Origin: a virus
DNA: 54,560 nucleotides
Virus record (IMG/VR): IMGVR_UViG_3300042485_001100
Coordinates: 1 to 54,560 of that record
Reading direction: 5' to 3' (one strand)
Part shown: positions 17,527 through 25,943 of the stretch, one piece after another
How the letters are laid out: each line of letters starts with the position of its first letter
Numbering within the stretch: the stretch's first letter is position 1
The notes under the pieces: generated by a model
The model's input: only the letters and a program-made list of their open reading frames with translations
The model's database searches: none
Told to the model about the DNA's origin: nothing
Position numbers and translations under genes: made by a program

Positions 17527-18118
17527 TTCAAAAGAAGCGGTCATTCTGGGAGAAGACATATATGTTTACTCTAATTTTGTAAGCCCAGAAGAATGTCAGA
17601 CAGTACTTGATTTTATTTCTTTAATACCAGAAGATGAATGGCAAGAAATACTTAACCCCATAGGTCAAGGCTATGAAATATCTTTTCGGCAGATTCCTAC
17701 ACTAAAAGAAATAAATAAAAGAATAGAGTCTATTTTAGATAACGACGTATATTTAAATAATTCTGCTGCTCCAACTAGAATGAAGCGTGGATTAATAGGA
17801 ACACATCATTCAGATAACTTTGAATTTTTAAATGTAAGAGAAGCAAATAAAAATTTAAAAGAAGGAGAAGATTTTGATTTAGCAAAAAATAACATTGCTG
17901 GTTTAATAATTTACTTTAATGATTTTGAAGGAGGAGAAATACATTACTCTAATCAAAATATAACTTATGCTCCAAAAGCTGGTGATTTATTAATACATAG
18001 CTCAGACGAGCATTGCAAGCATCAAGTTCAAGAAGTAAAAAGTGATTTTAGATACTCACACTCCGATAATCTATTTAGACTTATTAAGGTACCAAAAGGA
18101 TTTAAAAATGTCACTTGA
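17519..18118 (+). CDS. 2OG-Fe(II) dioxygenase between the terminase subunits
   Basis: 199 residues, overlapping the small subunit by 8 bases and the large subunit by 11. Iron ligands H97 and D99 (THHSDN) and H168 (CKHQV), with R178 (DFRYS) for 2-oxoglutarate. The core GLIIYFNDFEGGEI...PKAGDLLIHSS is characteristic. Coupled translation with terminase suggests a late-expressed enzyme acting on a virion or packaging component, or on DNA. Its insertion inside the terminase pair is unusual. Confidence 0.82.
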   Translation: MLNSKEAVILGEDIYVYSNFVSPEECQTVLDFISLIPEDEWQEILNPIGQGYEISFRQIPTLKEINKRIESILDNDVYLNNSAAPTRMKRGLIGTHHSDNFEFLNVREANKNLKEGEDFDLAKNNIAGLIIYFNDFEGGEIHYSNQNITYAPKAGDLLIHSSDEHCKHQVQEVKSDFRYSHSDNLFRLIKVPKGFKNVT

Positions 18119-19910
18119 TTTTTCTGAGTTTATAGAGATCTTAGATGGAGATGAATTTGAAGAGCGTCCAGTAGACCTACAGACTTTTGTTACAAGCCCA
18201 GACTATTTAGGACTCCCACCGCTATCAGAAAATCAATATACTTTAATTGCTAGAAGCTCTCAAATATATAAAGAGTCTACTTTAATAAAACTTTATGGAG
18301 AAGACTTAGGCAAACAAATGTTTAAGCAAACCTGCGTAGAAGTTATTGCACAATTAGGTAAGGGTTCTGGGAAAGATTACTCATCTACTATTGCAGTTGC
18401 TTACATAGTTTATCTACTTTTATGCCTTAAAGATCCAGCAGCCTACTATGGCAAACCTCCAAGAGATGCTATTGATATTTTAAATATTGCAATAAATGCT
18501 CAACAGGCAAGTAATGTTTTCTTTAAAGGATTTAAAATGAGAATAGAAGTTTCTCCTTGGTTTGCTGGTAAATATACCGACAAGGCGTCAGAAATTAAAT
18601 TTGATAAATCAATCACAGTTCACTCTGGGCACTCAGAAAGAGAAGCTTGGGAGGGATACAACGTTCTTGTTGTAATCCTAGATGAAATTTCTGGCTTTGC
18701 AACTGAAAATACAAGTGGTCATGATCAAGCCAAAACAGCTGATGCTATATATGATATGTATAGGGCTTCAGTTGATTCACGATTCCCAGATTTTGGCAAG
18801 GTAATACTGCTGTCATTTCCTCGTTTCAAAAATGATCCCATTCAAAAATTTTATCAGTCGGTCATTGCAGAAAAAGAAACAATTATTAGAACACAAATAT
18901 TAAAGTTAGATCAAAATTTACCAGATGGCACCGAAGGAAATGAATTCGAGGTATCCTGGGAAGAAGACCACATCGTATCCTATGTTTACCCCCGTGTTTT
19001 TGCGCTTAAAAGACCTACTTGGGAAGTCAATCCTACAAAAAAAATAACAGACTTTACTGTAGCTTTTCATAAAAACCCCGCAGATGCTCTAGGAAGATTT
19101 GCATGCATGCCTTCAGATGCAGTAGATGCATTTTTTAAGTCTAGAGAAAAAATAGAAAAAGCTTTTAATAAAGCACATCTAGCGGTTGATAAATTTGGAA
19201 GACTAGAAGAATGGTTTAAACCAGAAGAAGGCAAAGACTATTTTATACACGTGGACTTGGCTCAAAAGCACGATCATTGTGCAGTTGCTATGGGTCACGT
19301 TAATCGGTGGGTTGATATAAAAGTGACTGATACATACTCTCAGCCAGCCCCAATTGTAGAAATTGATGCAGTAAGATTTTGGACCCCCACTCCAGACAAG
19401 TCAGTAGACTTTACTGAAGTAAAGGACTATATTCTATCTTTAAGAACAAGAGGCTTTAACATAAAGGTCTGCACATTTGATAGGTGGAACTCTCATGATA
19501 TGATGCAGCAATTAAAAACATATGGAATTAATACAGAGATACTCTCTGTGGCAAAAAAACATTATGATGATATGGCCATGGTTGTTTTAGAAGAAAGATT
19601 GTCTGGGCCACATATACCTTTATTGATTGATGAATTACTGCAGCTAAGAATAATGAGGGACAAGGTAGACCACCCAAGAAAAGGATCTAAAGATTTAGCA
19701 GATGCGGTATGTGGAGCTGTCTATAATTCTATTAGCAGAAGTAGGCTAAGAAGAGACGAAGAAATAAAAATTCATGACTACGAGTCAATGAGCTACGACA
19801 ACGACTTTGCGAACAGCGATGGAGAAACAGAATATGTTCAAAATATGATTCGTGCACCAAGAATGCCAGAAAATTTAGCAAGATCTATAGAAAGCATGGA
19901 GATAATATGA
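18108..19910 (+). CDS. terL: Terminase large subunit
   Basis: 600 residues from ATG 18108. The ATPase has a Walker A-like GKGSGKD (84-90) and Walker B VLVVILDE (D192, E193). The C-terminal RNase-H nuclease shows DYFIHVDLAQ (first catalytic Asp), CTFDRWNS and KDLADAVCGA (last Asp). It drives DNA into the prohead and cuts genome ends. An in-frame extension to 18042 would run through the oxygenase gene and is rejected. Confidence 0.93.
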   Translation: MSLDFSEFIEILDGDEFEERPVDLQTFVTSPDYLGLPPLSENQYTLIARSSQIYKESTLIKLYGEDLGKQMFKQTCVEVIAQLGKGSGKDYSSTIAVAYIVYLLLCLKDPAAYYGKPPRDAIDILNIAINAQQASNVFFKGFKMRIEVSPWFAGKYTDKASEIKFDKSITVHSGHSEREAWEGYNVLVVILDEISGFATENTSGHDQAKTADAIYDMYRASVDSRFPDFGKVILLSFPRFKNDPIQKFYQSVIAEKETIIRTQILKLDQNLPDGTEGNEFEVSWEEDHIVSYVYPRVFALKRPTWEVNPTKKITDFTVAFHKNPADALGRFACMPSDAVDAFFKSREKIEKAFNKAHLAVDKFGRLEEWFKPEEGKDYFIHVDLAQKHDHCAVAMGHVNRWVDIKVTDTYSQPAPIVEIDAVRFWTPTPDKSVDFTEVKDYILSLRTRGFNIKVCTFDRWNSHDMMQQLKTYGINTEILSVAKKHYDDMAMVVLEERLSGPHIPLLIDELLQLRIMRDKVDHPRKGSKDLADAVCGAVYNSISRSRLRRDEEIKIHDYESMSYDNDFANSDGETEYVQNMIRAPRMPENLARSIESMEII

Positions 19911-20140
19911 GCGAGTACCAAGAAAAAGCAAAAGAATGTAAGTGTTGCACGAAGCATGTCCCTTTGCCAACCTTATTAAAGAAATATAATGAAAATGTTT
20001 TGTGCCCAACAACATACTACAACGTCATTGAATATAAAAGAATTTGGGATTCTTATGGGTCTAGACCAGCTGGGAGTATAAGAAAACATTTTTCAGAATA
20101 TGTACAGCAAATAGTTGAAAAAGAAAAGAGTGAAATCTAA
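19907..20140 (+). CDS. Small cysteine-rich protein downstream of terminase
   Basis: 77 residues, ATGA overlap with terL. CKCC near residue 12 plus CPTTYYN near 32 give a possible zinc site. The basic middle (YKRIWDSYGSRPAGSIRKH) could bind DNA. No family recognised. Confidence 0.65.
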   Translation: MSEYQEKAKECKCCTKHVPLPTLLKKYNENVLCPTTYYNVIEYKRIWDSYGSRPAGSIRKHFSEYVQQIVEKEKSEI

Positions 20141-20145
20141 TAAAG

Positions 20146-21144
20146 ATGAAAGAAAATAAATTAATAGATCCGTATAAATTTTTTGTTAATGATTCTTTTA
20201 ACTGGACAAATGCCAACCTTGGATTAAAAAATGTTTCAGATTATAAACATAAAGAAAGAAGAATTAAAGAGCTAGCTTGGCTACCAGAAGGCATGGAAGA
20301 TCCTTATTTGCTTAACTCTAAAGGATATCGTTCCGATGAATTTTTAGAGACTAGGGACATGGTTTTCGCTGGATGCTCTCAAACTTTTGGAGATGGTCTT
20401 TTAAATAATGCCATATGGGGAAATATTTTATCAGAAAAAATGAACTTAAAGTCTTATAATTTAGGACTAGGAGGGATAAGCACACAATTTATAGTGCAGA
20501 ATTTAATTGGATTCTTTAAAGAATATGGAAACCCAAAGTTTCTTTTTTGTTTATTCCCAGAGTTTACAAGATTTCAGATGAAATCAAAAATTGAATTCAT
20601 GAAAAGCTTTTATGATGAAGTTAATGAGTCTGGAAGAAAAGATTACCCAGTAATGCAATTTTTAAGCACGGATAAAAATCCTAAGTATTCAAAGGCTCCT
20701 CATATAGCTGAAAACATAATACCAGAAGAGTTTATCTTCTCAATAAGCATTGATTATATAAGGATGCTAGAGTTTTATTGTAAAGCAAATAATATTGTTT
20801 TGCGTTGGGGAACCTGGAATAATTATCAAGATGAGTATATAAACAAAAATATATCTAAGATGGATTTCGAAAACTATGTTCATCTTGGAATGATAAAATG
20901 GGAGCAGGATAGATCTAATGGCAAAAGATACTTTCATGCAGATGGCAACACATGTAGAGATTTGGACAAAGAGTGTACCTCTTATGATGATTGCCATGAA
21001 GAAATTAAAGTAAAATTTGGTAAGATTTTTGACATGGCTATGGACCTAGATATTAAAAACAAGAAATCTGGACACCTGCCAGCACATGTTCAGACACACA
21101 TAGCTGAAGATTTTGAAAGGTCTTTAAACAATGATAAGAATTAA
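20146..21144 (+). CDS. SGNH/GDSL-type hydrolase, copy 1
   Basis: 332 residues. Block I FAGCSQTFGDGL (near 74-85) supplies the nucleophilic Ser in a G-x-S-x-T context, LGLGGIST gives the block II Gly, and the C-terminal HLPAHVQTHIAEDF fits block V D/H residues. The family includes esterases, acyl- and glycan-modifying enzymes. A diverged paralog is at 24981-25916 with the same start (SKGYRSDEF vs NSLGYRSKEF) and end motifs. Possible target: surface glycan acyl groups (inference). Confidence 0.75.
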   Translation: MKENKLIDPYKFFVNDSFNWTNANLGLKNVSDYKHKERRIKELAWLPEGMEDPYLLNSKGYRSDEFLETRDMVFAGCSQTFGDGLLNNAIWGNILSEKMNLKSYNLGLGGISTQFIVQNLIGFFKEYGNPKFLFCLFPEFTRFQMKSKIEFMKSFYDEVNESGRKDYPVMQFLSTDKNPKYSKAPHIAENIIPEEFIFSISIDYIRMLEFYCKANNIVLRWGTWNNYQDEYINKNISKMDFENYVHLGMIKWEQDRSNGKRYFHADGNTCRDLDKECTSYDDCHEEIKVKFGKIFDMAMDLDIKNKKSGHLPAHVQTHIAEDFERSLNNDKN

Positions 21145-21217
21145 ATACATTTTATATACTATAAAAAACAAAATATTTAAAAAGAAGAATACAAATAGAG
21201 ATAGGTTTATTTATTAA
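21131..21217 (+). CDS. Possible 28-residue basic peptide
   Basis: A short ORF starting within the last codons of the SGNH gene and stopping directly before the carbamoyltransferase ATG. Sequence is Lys/Ile/Tyr-rich (MIRIKYILYTIKNKIFKKK). It could be a translational-coupling leader or chance. No ribosome site is clear. Confidence 0.35.
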   Translation: MIRIKYILYTIKNKIFKKKNTNRDRFIY

Positions 21218-22666
21218 ATGACAATAATACTAGGGATCAATGAGACCTCCCATGATGCCTCAGTGTCTTTAATTAAAGATGGCCACATACTATTTGCGGG
21301 ACATTCAGAAAGATATAGCAAGCAAAAAAATGACTGGTACGTAAACGATTTGCTTATTAAGGACGCCTTGTCATATGGCATGCCTGATCAGATAGCCTAC
21401 TACGAGAAACCGCTTCTAAAGGCCTCCAGGCTATTTATAAAGGGTGGTACAGGGGACTGGAAGCCAAAATTTAAACTGCCTGGCGTCCCAGTAAAATCAT
21501 TTACCCATCACTATTCTCATGCATGTGCTGGATATTATACAAGCAAATTTGATGATGCTGTTATAGTAGTCCTTGATGCAATTGGAGAATATAATACCTC
21601 AACTATTTGGGCTGGAGAAAAAGAAGAAATTAAACTTAAGTACAAGCAAAACTACCCAGTGAGCTTTGGATTATTTTATTCAGCTTTTACTAAGCTTATA
21701 GGTTTGATGCCTAACCAAGAAGAATATATAATGATGGGCATGGCCGCTTATGGAGATTGGGCTAAGTATTATAAGAAGGTAAACTCTTATTTCCCATCCC
21801 ATGACAAACAAAAATATAATTTTCATAAAGGAATAACTGATTGGGGGCCAGTCACTACAGATCAGGATAAGTTTGACATAGCAGCAGCGGCACAAATTGT
21901 TTATGAGCAAAGGCTTAATGATTTTATGCGTATGGCAAAATCACTTACTGGTAAAGATAATTTAGTTTTTATGGGTGGATGTGCATTAAACTCTTCGGCC
22001 AATACATTGCTATGGAAAATATTCAAAGACATTTGGATAATGCCAAACCCAGGAGACGCTGGCTCTTCATTGGGAGCAGCAGCCGCACTTTATGGTAAGC
22101 ACATAGAATGGGAGACTCCGTATTTAGGATATGACATGGGAGGGGAGTATCCAATAAATGAGATACTTGCAGAAATAAAAACAAACAAGATAGCTGCAGT
22201 GGCAACTGGACGAGCTGAGTACGGACCAAGAGCTTTAGGCAATAGAAGCATATTAGCAGATCCCAGAGATCCAAACATTAAAGACAAAGTGAACTTAATT
22301 AAACAAAGAGAATCCTTTAGGCCTTTTGCTCCAGTGGTACTTGAAGAATTTGCAAGCGAGTGGTTTGATATGGATTTTGTATCTCCTTATATGCAGTATA
22401 CAGTTAAATGTAAGCAACCAGACAAAATACCTTCAGTTGTTCATAAAGATGGAACATCTAGAGTTCAAACCGTAAATAGAGATCAGCATCCAGGATTGCA
22501 CATGCTTTTAAGAAAATGGTATTGGGAAACTGGATGTCCAGTTTTATTAAATACAAGCTTAAACATAAAGGGTCAGCCTTTATTGAATGACAAACAAGAC
22601 GCTATTGACTGGCAGGCATACTATAGGTATAATATACTAACAGGTGCTAGTAGCTCAGTTGGTTAG
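21218..22666 (+). CDS. NodU/CmcH/TobZ-type O-carbamoyltransferase
   Basis: 482 residues. The N-terminal Kae1-like domain has LGINETSHDASVSLI and the metal-binding HHYSHA; the middle contains MGGCALNSSAN and NPGDAGSSLG; the YrdC-like C-terminal domain carries GRAEYGPRALGNRSILADPR and LNTSLNIKGQP. Members transfer a carbamoyl group from carbamoyl phosphate to hydroxyls of sugars or nodulation factors, so glycan or modified-nucleotide substrates are possible. The C-terminus is shorter than usual, and its last 23 bases run into tRNA-Met. Confidence 0.9.
   Translation: MTIILGINETSHDASVSLIKDGHILFAGHSERYSKQKNDWYVNDLLIKDALSYGMPDQIAYYEKPLLKASRLFIKGGTGDWKPKFKLPGVPVKSFTHHYSHACAGYYTSKFDDAVIVVLDAIGEYNTSTIWAGEKEEIKLKYKQNYPVSFGLFYSAFTKLIGLMPNQEEYIMMGMAAYGDWAKYYKKVNSYFPSHDKQKYNFHKGITDWGPVTTDQDKFDIAAAAQIVYEQRLNDFMRMAKSLTGKDNLVFMGGCALNSSANTLLWKIFKDIWIMPNPGDAGSSLGAAAALYGKHIEWETPYLGYDMGGEYPINEILAEIKTNKIAAVATGRAEYGPRALGNRSILADPRDPNIKDKVNLIKQRESFRPFAPVVLEEFASEWFDMDFVSPYMQYTVKCKQPDKIPSVVHKDGTSRVQTVNRDQHPGLHMLLRKWYWETGCPVLLNTSLNIKGQPLLNDKQDAIDWQAYYRYNILTGASSSVG
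22604..22633 (+). promoter_or_regulatory. Promoter TTGACT-18-TATAAT for the tRNA-Met/tRNA-Arg pair
   Basis: TTGACT (22604-22609), 18-base spacer, TATAAT (22628-22633), 10 bases before the tRNA-Met 5' end. It lies within the 3' end of the carbamoyltransferase gene. Confidence 0.68.
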
Positions 22667-22717
22667 AGCCCCAAACTCATAATTTGGTCGTCGTAGGTTC
22701 GAGTCCTACCTGGCACA
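22644..22717 (+). tRNA. tRNA-Met (CAT anticodon)
   Basis: Cloverleaf: acceptor GTGCTAG/CTGGCAC, D-arm GCTC...GAGC, anticodon stem CCAAA/TTTGG with loop CTCATAA (anticodon CAT), T-arm GTAGG-TTCGAGT-CCTAC, discriminator A. No encoded CCA. The first acceptor pair is G-C and the anticodon stem lacks three G-C pairs, so elongator Met (or a lysidine-modified Ile) rather than initiator. Its 5' end overlaps the carbamoyltransferase ORF by 23 bases. Confidence 0.9.
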
Positions 22718-22721
22718 CAAA

Positions 22722-22794
22722 GCCTTTGTAGCTCAGGGGATAGAGCAGCAGGTTTCTACCCTGCGTGTCGGAGGTTCGATTCCTTCCAGGGGCA
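22722..22794 (+). tRNA. tRNA-Arg (TCT anticodon)
   Basis: Acceptor GCCTTTG/CAGGGGC (with G-T pairs), anticodon stem GCAGG/CCTGC, loop TTTCTAC (anticodon TCT), T-arm GGAGG-TTCGATT-CCTTC, discriminator A. It reads AGA, a frequent Arg codon in this AT-rich genome that would be rarer in a host of higher GC. Confidence 0.9.
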
Positions 22795-22820
22795 CAAATA
22801 AAAAAATAAGGAGATGTAAA

Positions 22821-23228
22821 ATGTTTGAGTATTATGTTAAGAAGGTAAGTAAGGTTGTTGATGGAGACACTATAGATGTAGATATTGATCTTGGGTTTGA
22901 TATATCTTTTACTTCTAGAGTTAGATTAGCTGGCATAGACACTCCAGAAAGTCGTACAGCAGATAAGATGGAAAAAGCATTGGGCCTTGAAGCCAAAGCA
23001 TACTTAAAGAATGCAATTGACTCAGCTAAAACTGTTGTTATTAAAACAGAAAAGATGGACTCATCTGAAAAGTATGGTCGCATTTTAGGTTGGGTTTTCT
23101 TGGACGGATCAGATAAATCTATTAATCAAAAGATGATTGAAGATGGTCATGCTTGGGGATATATGGGGGAAACAAAGGTTAAAGACTTTAGCGCTCTAGC
23201 AAAACAAAGGGCTAAATCAAAAAAATAG
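22821..23228 (+). CDS. Thermonuclease (SNase-family nuclease)
   Basis: 135 residues with AAGGAG upstream. Staphylococcal-nuclease motifs are present: VVDGDTI (12-18), RLAGIDTPE (R35, D40, E43) and YGR (R87), the same residue numbers as the classical enzyme. It is a Ca2+-dependent 5'-phosphodiesterase. No signal peptide, so it acts in the cytoplasm, perhaps on host DNA or RNA or in nucleotide recycling. It follows the tRNAs and may share their transcript. Confidence 0.9.
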   Translation: MFEYYVKKVSKVVDGDTIDVDIDLGFDISFTSRVRLAGIDTPESRTADKMEKALGLEAKAYLKNAIDSAKTVVIKTEKMDSSEKYGRILGWVFLDGSDKSINQKMIEDGHAWGYMGETKVKDFSALAKQRAKSKK

Positions 23229-23258
23229 TTGCATAACTATCTAAGTAAATGGTATAAT
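23229..23258 (+). promoter_or_regulatory. Promoter TTGCAT-18-TGG-TATAAT ahead of hsp20
   Basis: -35 TTGCAT (23229-23234), 18-base spacer, -10 TATAAT (23253-23258) with TGG. Predicted start near 23265. Confidence 0.65.
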
Positions 23259-23264
23259 TATTTA

Positions 23265-23287
23265 GTCGCCTGCCAAATGGGGGTGAC
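23265..23287 (+). promoter_or_regulatory. 5' hairpin in the hsp20 leader
   Basis: GTCGCC (23265-23270) pairs with GGTGAC (23282-23287) across 11 bases, with one G-T pair, beginning at the predicted +1. It lies 20 bases upstream of the AAAGGAG ribosome site. It could be a stabiliser or a heat-sensitive element. Confidence 0.45.
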
Positions 23288-23315
23288 CATATTACTTGCT
23301 TAAAAGGAGAATAAA

Positions 23316-23732
23316 ATGGTAACACAATTTGCTATGGATCTATTTAAGGATCCATTTTTTATTGGCTTCAACAGAGAGTTGGAGCGTTTCAATAGTCTTA
23401 GTAAGGTAAACAATACGGCATTCCCGCCATATGATTTGCTAAAGCTAGACGAAGATAACTATCAGCTAACGCTGGCAGTTGCTGGATTCACAAGAGAAGA
23501 TTTGACTGTATCAATTGAAGACGGAAGTCTTTGGATTACAGGTGAAATTACAGAAGTAACAGATGCAGAAGTTGTCCATAAGGGAATCGCTGCACGTAAG
23601 TTCACAAGAATCTTTGAGCTAAGTGAATACATGGAAGTTTCTAGTGTAGAGCTAAAAGACGGAATGCTAAATATCCGTGTAGTTAGAAATCTGCCAAAAG
23701 AAAAGCAGCCAAAAATTCTAAAAATTAAATAA
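23316..23732 (+). CDS. Hsp20 / alpha-crystallin small heat-shock protein
   Basis: 138 residues. The alpha-crystallin domain spans about 40-130: LDEDNYQLTLAVAGF, DLTVSIEDGSLWITGE and MLNIRVVRNLPKEKQPK. ATP-independent holdase chaperone. Similar sHSPs occur in T4-like cyanophages, where they are proposed to aid scaffold or capsid folding. AAAGGAG lies 8 bases before the ATG. Its own promoter and hairpin leader suggest independent expression. Confidence 0.92.
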   Translation: MVTQFAMDLFKDPFFIGFNRELERFNSLSKVNNTAFPPYDLLKLDEDNYQLTLAVAGFTREDLTVSIEDGSLWITGEITEVTDAEVVHKGIAARKFTRIFELSEYMEVSSVELKDGMLNIRVVRNLPKEKQPKILKIK

Positions 23733-23782
23733 CATCGAGACCTGGGTACGTCCAAAAACTGCCCTCTAACAGGAAGATTGAT

Positions 23783-24544
23783 ATGATTATTCAAATTATT
23801 GGACTACCAGGATCTGGTAAAACAGAATTAGCAAAGGCACTTAAAGAAAGAATAAATGCAATTCATCTTAATGCAGATGAGGTACGTGCAACCGTAAACT
23901 CTGATTTAAGTTTTACGCCAGAAGACAGAATTGAACAGGCAAGACGCATGGGTGAAATGGCTCGTTTAATTGCTAAGCAAGGAGTTGCTCCAGTAATTGT
24001 AGACTTTGTGTGTCCAACAGAAATAACTCGTGCAGCATTTGGTAAGCCAGACATTTTGGTATTTATGGATACTTTAGCAGAAGGACGTTTTGAAGACACT
24101 AACAAGATGTTTGAGCGTCCTGATAACGCTAATGTAGCGTTTATTAGCCATAATCTTAATGCTGAAGCAAAGGCATCTCATATTATTGAAAAGTTTGGAT
24201 TGCATGATTGGTCAGCTCCAACAACACTAATGCTTGGCCGATACCAACCATGGCATGAAGGACACCATGCTCTTTATAAAGAGGCGGGTAAAAGAACAGA
24301 CCAGGTCCTTCTTGGTGTACGCAATACATACAATACAAGTGAGAAAGATCCACTTAAGTTTGATCAGGTAAAAGAATATATTGCCAAGGATGAATTTATG
24401 GATAGCGCATTAGTATTAAGACTACCTAACATCACTAATATTGTATACGGAAGAGATGTAGGATACAAGATTGAGCAGGTAGATTTGGGGGCAGACATTC
24501 ATGCTATATCGGCTACGCAAAAACGTAAAGAAATGGGTATCTAA
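23783..24544 (+). CDS. Bifunctional APS-kinase-like / HxGH nucleotidyltransferase
   Basis: 253 residues, two domains. Residues 1-about 140: P-loop kinase with GLPGSGKT (7-14), HLNADEVR and a DFVCPT segment, resembling adenylylsulfate kinase (CysC). Residues 145-253: nucleotidyltransferase with GRYQPWHEGHHAL (H158-x-G-H161) and ISATQKR near the C-terminus, shared by NMN/cytidylyltransferases and ATP sulfurylases. The order matches PAPS synthetase (kinase then sulfurylase), but the second domain is far shorter than ATP sulfurylase. Substrates are unproven; the phage sulfotransferase at 37632 makes PAPS supply attractive. Confidence 0.82.
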   Translation: MIIQIIGLPGSGKTELAKALKERINAIHLNADEVRATVNSDLSFTPEDRIEQARRMGEMARLIAKQGVAPVIVDFVCPTEITRAAFGKPDILVFMDTLAEGRFEDTNKMFERPDNANVAFISHNLNAEAKASHIIEKFGLHDWSAPTTLMLGRYQPWHEGHHALYKEAGKRTDQVLLGVRNTYNTSEKDPLKFDQVKEYIAKDEFMDSALVLRLPNITNIVYGRDVGYKIEQVDLGADIHAISATQKRKEMGI

Positions 24545-24592
24545 AATTTGGAACGTAATTAGTAAAGGCCCTGACAATATGGAGTGGCCAGC

Positions 24593-24796
24593 ATGAATGT
24601 ATCCAAACAAAGATCAGCATTAAAGGCCATTACATGGCGCATAATTGGAACAGCAGATACTTTTGTCATCGCTTGGGTTATAACAAAAGAGCCAGTTACA
24701 GCAGGTGCAATTGCAAGTTTTGAGGTAGTTACAAAAACAATCCTTTATTATTTACATGAACGTGGCTGGAATAAGGTAAGTTGGGGTAGAAAATAA
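24593..24796 (+). CDS. DUF2061 membrane protein, copy 1
   Basis: 67 residues from ATG 24593 (GGAG 9 bases upstream; a GTG at 24584 is a weaker option). It has the DUF2061 pattern: RSALKAITWRIIGTADTF, a hydrophobic segment, FEVVTKTILYYLHERGWNKV. Two membrane helices. Found in phages and bacteria beside sulfate-activation genes in some genomes, which is notable given the APS-kinase gene directly upstream. A diverged paralog is at 36420-36620. Confidence 0.82.
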   Translation: MNVSKQRSALKAITWRIIGTADTFVIAWVITKEPVTAGAIASFEVVTKTILYYLHERGWNKVSWGRK

Positions 24797-24984
24797 TGCC
24801 AGTATATGAGTATAAGTGCAGCGAAGATGATGCCCATGCAACCATGTCAGTTCATAGATCTATTATGGATGAAGATCCAGGATATACATGTGTTGAGTGT
24901 GAGTCTAATATGATAAGGCATTTTACCCCATTTGGAATACAATTTAAGGGGAATGGCTTTTATAAAACAGATAATCCAAAATGA
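24796..24984 (+). CDS. FmdB-like zinc-ribbon protein
   Basis: 62 residues, TAATG overlap. Starts MPVYEYKC and ends FKGNGFYKTDNPK, both hallmarks of FmdB-type regulatory proteins. The second zinc knuckle CVEC is intact, but the first is altered: the usual CxxC is CSED. Zinc binding may therefore be weakened. Overlaps the next gene by 4 bases. Confidence 0.8.
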   Translation: MPVYEYKCSEDDAHATMSVHRSIMDEDPGYTCVECESNMIRHFTPFGIQFKGNGFYKTDNPK

Positions 24985-25916
24985 TAGAAAACATTAATAG
25001 GCTGTTCATAAATAACATAAAAGAAAATCCACATGGAGCCCATATTGCCAAGGTACCAAAGGATGTTTCTGAAATAGAATATTCTCTTAATAGCCTAGGG
25101 TATAGAAGTAAAGAGTTTGATGGTAAATCAGACTTACTTTTTCTTGGGTGCTCTTATACATATGGTCAAGGTCTACCAGAAAAAAATATCTGGTCCACAA
25201 TCCTATCTAAAAAATTAAATTTAGAGTGTTCTAGCTTAGCCGCTAATGGGGATTCCGTGATGGGCCAAGTGTCAAAAGCTTTCTACTATTTTGAAAAATT
25301 TGGAAACCCTAAAATAATAGTGGCCCTATTTCCATTTGCTAGAATAATGACTCCATATGTAAAACACAAAATGGAAACTAAAAATGAATTTAGAAGAAAG
25401 CTTTTTAGAGAGTACGAATCTATGCCCGTGATTGAATACTCAGAGACTTGGGATTCTTGGGAGAGATATTCAAAAGCCCCATACGACCCTCAAAAAATTC
25501 TTACAAATGAGTTTGTATTTTTTTATGAAAACATTTTTATTGATATGCTAAGGCAGTATTGCAAATCAAACGGAATAAAGCTTGTTTGGAGTAACTGGGA
25601 TCCAGAGTATCAAAAAAATATATACCATGAGGTAAATAAATTTTATCCAGAACATCACCAAGAGTACTGCTACATAGATGCTTTTGATTGGACCATAAAT
25701 GGGTCAAATGATAATGGTAAGCCCTACCCCAATAACCCAGACAATTACGGGGAGTTCAATGCTTTAGATTGTCATGCAGATCATAGTAGAGATCATTATC
25801 TTTTTTATCGTGCAGCAGATAGAAAAAACAACAGCATACCCCATTGGGGAACACATAAGCACTTGCATATAGCAGAGAACTTTTATCAATACATTATTAA
25901 CAATAATTTAGTATAA
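24981..25916 (+). CDS. SGNH/GDSL-type hydrolase, copy 2
   Basis: 311 residues, ATGA overlap. Block I LFLGCSYTYGQGL, block II ANGDSVMG, and block V-like HWGTHKHLHIAENF. It shares with the copy at 20146 the N-terminal LNSLGYRSKEF and the GCSxTxGxGL core, but the middle has diverged. Two such copies suggest two acyl or ester substrates, perhaps on surface polymers. Confidence 0.75.
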   Translation: MIENINRLFINNIKENPHGAHIAKVPKDVSEIEYSLNSLGYRSKEFDGKSDLLFLGCSYTYGQGLPEKNIWSTILSKKLNLECSSLAANGDSVMGQVSKAFYYFEKFGNPKIIVALFPFARIMTPYVKHKMETKNEFRRKLFREYESMPVIEYSETWDSWERYSKAPYDPQKILTNEFVFFYENIFIDMLRQYCKSNGIKLVWSNWDPEYQKNIYHEVNKFYPEHHQEYCYIDAFDWTINGSNDNGKPYPNNPDNYGEFNALDCHADHSRDHYLFYRAADRKNNSIPHWGTHKHLHIAENFYQYIINNNLV

Positions 25917-25930
25917 AATATTTTAAATGG

Positions 25931-25936
25931 TATAAT
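25931..25936 (+). promoter_or_regulatory. Extended -10 (TGG-TATAAT) for the PA14 operon
   Basis: TATAAT with TGG immediately upstream; the -35 is poor, as allowed for extended -10 promoters. The predicted start near 25943 coincides with an inverted repeat. Confidence 0.6.
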
Positions 25937-25943
25937 TACTATG

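Noticed and set aside
22644-22717. Initiator tRNA identity for tRNA-Met
   Set aside because: The anticodon stem lacks the three consecutive G-C pairs and the first acceptor pair is matched, so elongator (or Ile2) is likelier.
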